DNA of 64,000 nucleotides from Solirubrobacteraceae bacterium (GTDB lineage: Bacteria; Actinomycetota; Thermoleophilia; Solirubrobacterales; Solirubrobacteraceae): NCBI GenBank assembly GCA_017744415.1, contig JAGIBJ010000095.1:1-64000 (forward strand). The letters run 5' to 3'. The translations under genes were made by a program, and so were the position numbers. This document shows, piece by piece, positions 61,917 to 64,000 of the stretch. The first letter of the stretch is position 1; every line of letters begins with the position of its first letter. The notes under the pieces were generated by a model, which did not search any database, had not been told where the DNA came from, and saw only the letters and a list, made by a program, of their open reading frames with translations.

Positions 61917-62795
61917 TCAGGCCGGGCGCCAGAGTGCGTCGTCCCCCAGCGGGATGCGGCGCGCCTCGCCCGAGGCGGTGAGCGCAAGGAGCTCGTCCTC
62001 GGCGCTGAGCCGGTCGACCTCGTCGAGCCCGCTCGTCATCACCTGCGCCAACTCTTGGGTCGTCACGCCCTCCGGGAACTCCGCAAGCACCTCGGCCGCC
62101 GAGCCCGCCGCCGCGCGACGCTCCAGTGAGCGGTCGAGGTTCGCGATGCAGGTGTCGTAGGCGATGAGCGACTGAAAGCCACCGGCCTCGAGACCGCGGC
62201 CATCCGGCGTCTCGAACAGCACGCTCGGCGCGGTATAGCGCTCGGCGCCGTCGGTGTTCGCGCTCTTGCCCTGGAACGCCGTCGCGCCGCCCGCGGCCGA
62301 ACGCGTGAGCGCGCGATCCGCCTGGTAGGCCTCCTCGACGGCCGGATCCTCGAGGGCCGCGAGCACTGCCGGCACGTCCAGCCCCTCGACGAGCGCGAGC
62401 GACTCGGCGATCGCGTGGTCCTCGTCCATGACGCGCGGCGTGGTGAACCAGCCGAACTGCAGGGCCCGCAGGGCGGCCCACTCGTGCTTCGGCGCCTGCT
62501 GCCGGACGGCGACGACCGTCCGGCAAGCCCGGCCCGTCCCCACGATCCGCGCGCGCGGAGCCAGCGCGAACGGCATCCCGTAGCGCCGGCGGAACGTGCG
62601 GTAGCCCTGCACCGAGCGCACGGGCGTGTAGCCGGCGTTCACGTAGCGCTCGGGCGACTCGGCCAATCCGATCATCACGATGCGCCAGTCCAGTTGGCTG
62701 CCGTACCGCCACTTCAGCGTGACGAGATCCGGATTGGCGGAGTAGCCCCACGGGCAGCCGGGGTCGGTGTACAGCGTCGTGGAGAGCGGCGGCAT
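61917..62795 (-). CDS. DsbA-like protein with single-cysteine CPWG site
   Basis: A 292-residue thioredoxin-fold protein of the DsbA/FrnE group: LYTDPGCPWGYSANPDLVTLKW at the start, RRRYGMPFALAPRA, and the QSLIAYDTCIANLD part. The usual CPWC is CPWG, leaving a single cysteine, so it cannot form the normal disulfide and may act through glutathione- or mycothiol-like adducts, as isomerases do, or not as a redox enzyme. There is no signal peptide. ATG 62795 follows TAGCGT by seven nt. Confidence 0.82.
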   Translation of the reverse strand: MPPLSTTLYTDPGCPWGYSANPDLVTLKWRYGSQLDWRIVMIGLAESPERYVNAGYTPVRSVQGYRTFRRRYGMPFALAPRARIVGTGRACRTVVAVRQQAPKHEWAALRALQFGWFTTPRVMDEDHAIAESLALVEGLDVPAVLAALEDPAVEEAYQADRALTRSAAGGATAFQGKSANTDGAERYTAPSVLFETPDGRGLEAGGFQSLIAYDTCIANLDRSLERRAAAGSAAEVLAEFPEGVTTQELAQVMTSGLDEVDRLSAEDELLALTASGEARRIPLGDDALWRPA

Positions 62796-62802
62796 GACGA
62801 CG

Positions 62803-62808
62803 ACGCTA
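62803..62808 (-). promoter_or_regulatory. -10 hexamer TAGCGT of DsbA-like gene
   Basis: TAGCGT ends seven nt before ATG 62795. Confidence 0.5.
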
Positions 62809-62995
62809 GCGACCCCCGAGTTCGCGCTTACTAAGCGGTGATCAAGGACCTCGCGGGTGGCCTTGCCAAGGCCCATAGCGCTGTATACCGTGGCGCATGC
62901 AACGCAGGGGTACTCCGCTTCCACCCCTCCCGGCGGCCAGTCTTTCCACCCCAAGACTGTCAACCTGGGCGAAGGCAGGACCGGTCGGCGATCCT

Positions 62996-63001
62996 TAGGC
63001 T
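62996..63001 (+). promoter_or_regulatory. -10 hexamer TAGGCT of lectin-like gene
   Basis: TAGGCT ends eight nt before GTG 63010. Upstream in the same gap are two small hairpins: GGCCTT/AAGGCC, and CAGTCTT/AAGACTG at about 62939-62960. Confidence 0.45.
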
Positions 63002-63009
63002 GGATCGCC

Positions 63010-64000
63010 GTGACCGCGCTTGACCACCCCGCGCCGGATCCCACCCGCATCCCGAGTCCAGCCATGCGCCCCACCCTCCGCATCCTGCCCGCGCTGATCC
63101 TGCTCATCGCCTGGATCGCTGCGGCCCCGGCGTTCGCGTCGAGCCCTGTCGTGGTCGTGGTCGATCCAGGTTCGGCCGCCGTGGACACCTCGGTCGAGCT
63201 CGGCGCCGGGCAACAGGCCACGATCACGGCCGACGGCTCCGTGAGCTGCCAGAGCGAAGGCAGCAGTTGGCCGTGCCCTGGCGGGCCGAACGGCTCGCCG
63301 CGCGCCTGCGAGGACTACTCCGGTCTCGACTGCCTTGCCCCCAAGCTGCCGGCGTGGTCGCTCATCGGCAAGGTCGGATCGGCCGGCAAGTGGCAGGAGA
63401 TCGGTGAAGGACCGAGCACCCTCGCAGGGCCGGGGCGGATCTATCTCGCCTACAACGACGACCAGTTCGACAACTGGGGCGAGTTCACGGCGATCATCGA
63501 CGTGCAGGAGATCGGTCCGAGCGCGATCACGAGCATCACGGGCACGCCGACCAGCTTGGCTCCGGGAGCCGCGACGATCCCGGTGCAGTCGCTCCCCGAA
63601 CGGGACCCGCTCGGCGACAACACCGACGCGCTCGCGCAGGCGCCGCTCCGCAGCTCGCCCCTGCGGTCGTCTCCCCTCCGGAGCTCGCCCCTGCGCTCCT
63701 CCCCCCTCCGGAGCTCGCCCCTGCGCTCCTCCCCGCTGCGCAGCTCGACCCTCGGCAAGCTCAGCCTCGCCGAACTCCCGCTCCGATCTTCGTCGTGGGA
63801 GCAACTGCTCGCGGGCACCTCGCTCGACGTCCCACCGGCGTCGCTCACGCTCGATCAGGTGCTGCGCCTCGATCCGTTGCCGCCCGGCCTTGCGGCGCTC
63901 ACCCTGGCCGACCTTGATCTCGCGAACACGCCGCTGCGCAGCTCCAGCCTCACCGAGCTGCTGCTCGCCGGCGTCACGCTCGACAAGCTCGCCCCGCCGG
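63010..64000 (+). CDS. secreted PA-IL (LecA)-like lectin domain protein with PLRSS pentapeptide repeats (partial)
   Basis: The gene starts at GTG 63010 (or ATG 63064) and runs off the window. A signal peptide (LRILPALILLIAWIAAAPAF) leads to a beta-sandwich domain (about 45-180 from GTG) with ELGAGQQATITADGSVSC, a Cys-rich loop, WSLIGKVGSAGKW and RIYLAYNDDQFDNWGEF, the last matching the calcium/sugar loop of PA-IL (LIYND...G). After a linker come seven consecutive PLRSS units (63643-63747), then leucine-periodic sequence with more PLRSS elements. The 5-residue period with central Leu fits a pentapeptide-repeat beta-helix. It may be a large surface or adhesion protein. Confidence 0.75.
   Translation, partial: MTALDHPAPDPTRIPSPAMRPTLRILPALILLIAWIAAAPAFASSPVVVVVDPGSAAVDTSVELGAGQQATITADGSVSCQSEGSSWPCPGGPNGSPRACEDYSGLDCLAPKLPAWSLIGKVGSAGKWQEIGEGPSTLAGPGRIYLAYNDDQFDNWGEFTAIIDVQEIGPSAITSITGTPTSLAPGAATIPVQSLPERDPLGDNTDALAQAPLRSSPLRSSPLRSSPLRSSPLRSSPLRSSPLRSSTLGKLSLAELPLRSSSWEQLLAGTSLDVPPASLTLDQVLRLDPLPPGLAALTLADLDLANTPLRSSSLTELLLAGVTLDKLAPP

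Noticed and set aside
62838-63009. Riboswitch upstream of the lectin-like gene
   Set aside because: I looked for c-di-GMP, cobalamin and ydaO-type consensus blocks and found only small hairpins; the -10 eight nt before GTG 63010 also suggests a leaderless transcript.

Overview
The window is a stretch of high-GC chromosome with heavy use of GTG/ATG starts, dense convergent and divergent gene pairs, and gene families typical of Actinomycetota (an F420-type split-barrel flavoprotein, an HtdZ/Rv0130 orthologue, DHA2 exporters, a FadD32/Pks13-type locus, a trans-acting enoyl reductase relative). The exported proteins with 'RTLRVKV'-type tails and the PLRSS-repeat protein make a deep-branching class such as Thermoleophilia (Solirubrobacterales) a reasonable guess, but this is an inference from gene style only. 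I see no rRNA, tRNA, prophage, CRISPR or transposase.

Layout. 1-0.4 kb: the 5'-truncated end of an amino-acid-dehydrogenase-like gene, cut by the window edge. 0.4-9.4 kb: PLP decarboxylase; a TetR gene divergent from a sterol-desaturase-like hydroxylase; HtdZ dehydratase divergent from a MarR-DHA2 exporter pair; MBL hydrolase; flippase-like membrane protein. 9.5-13.1 kb: two regulator-enzyme pairs with clear palindromic operators (MBL-TetR and MerR-aldo/keto reductase) and a hydroxynitrile-lyase-type cupin. 13.2-17.2 kb: SDR, trans-enoyl-reductase-like protein, TetR, Sfp-type phosphopantetheinyl transferase. 17.8-28.2 kb: the centrepiece, a translationally coupled minus-strand operon FAAL (AMP ligase)-PKS-acyl-CoA carboxylase-MFS exporter. 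Gene order and domain style match the mycolic-acid condensation locus fadD32-pks13-accD4, but the PKS carries an additional intact dehydratase domain and a third, serine-less carrier-like domain before the thioesterase. 28.8-36.5 kb: exported two-module protein, carboxylesterase B, a catalytically degenerate MBL protein, amidase, cyclopropane fatty acid synthase, JmjC-like oxygenase. 36.7-40.8 kb: an mhq-like quinone/catechol-response locus (MhqD, MhqO, divergent MarR with twin operators), an FAD disulfide reductase, XRE-cupin regulator. 40.8-55.1 kb: housekeeping and stress enzymes (HAD, cupin, hydrolases, S4 protein, AidB, NUDIX plus LACTB2-like MBL, luciferase-like oxidoreductase, OsmC, YdbS/YdbT). 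55.1-64 kb: small ORFs, a palindromic repeat, exported CAP-domain and beta-propeller-like proteins, a cysteine-less SthA-type flavoprotein, a Met/His-rich secreted protein, a DsbA-like protein, and the start of a secreted lectin-like protein with PLRSS pentapeptide repeats.

Three genome-wide habits show in this window. First, at least 19 genes have a TAnnnT -10 hexamer ending 6-8 nt (12 times exactly 7 nt) before the start codon, the mark of leaderless transcripts. Second, two hairpin repeat families (A, with a 63-bp period; B, with 17-23-bp arms) sit only between convergent genes. Third, a palindromic element (family C) occurs twice with compensatory changes in its outer arms.

How the genes may work together: PPTase arms the carrier domains; FAAL loads a fatty acid onto the N-terminal carrier; AccD (with a biotinylated alpha subunit encoded elsewhere) makes a carboxylated acyl-CoA extender; the PKS joins the two; dehydratase in cis and reductases in trans could reduce the product; the thioesterase releases it. 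HtdZ, the sterol-desaturase-like enzyme and cyclopropane synthase are other lipid-modifying genes nearby. The product is not known from the sequence.
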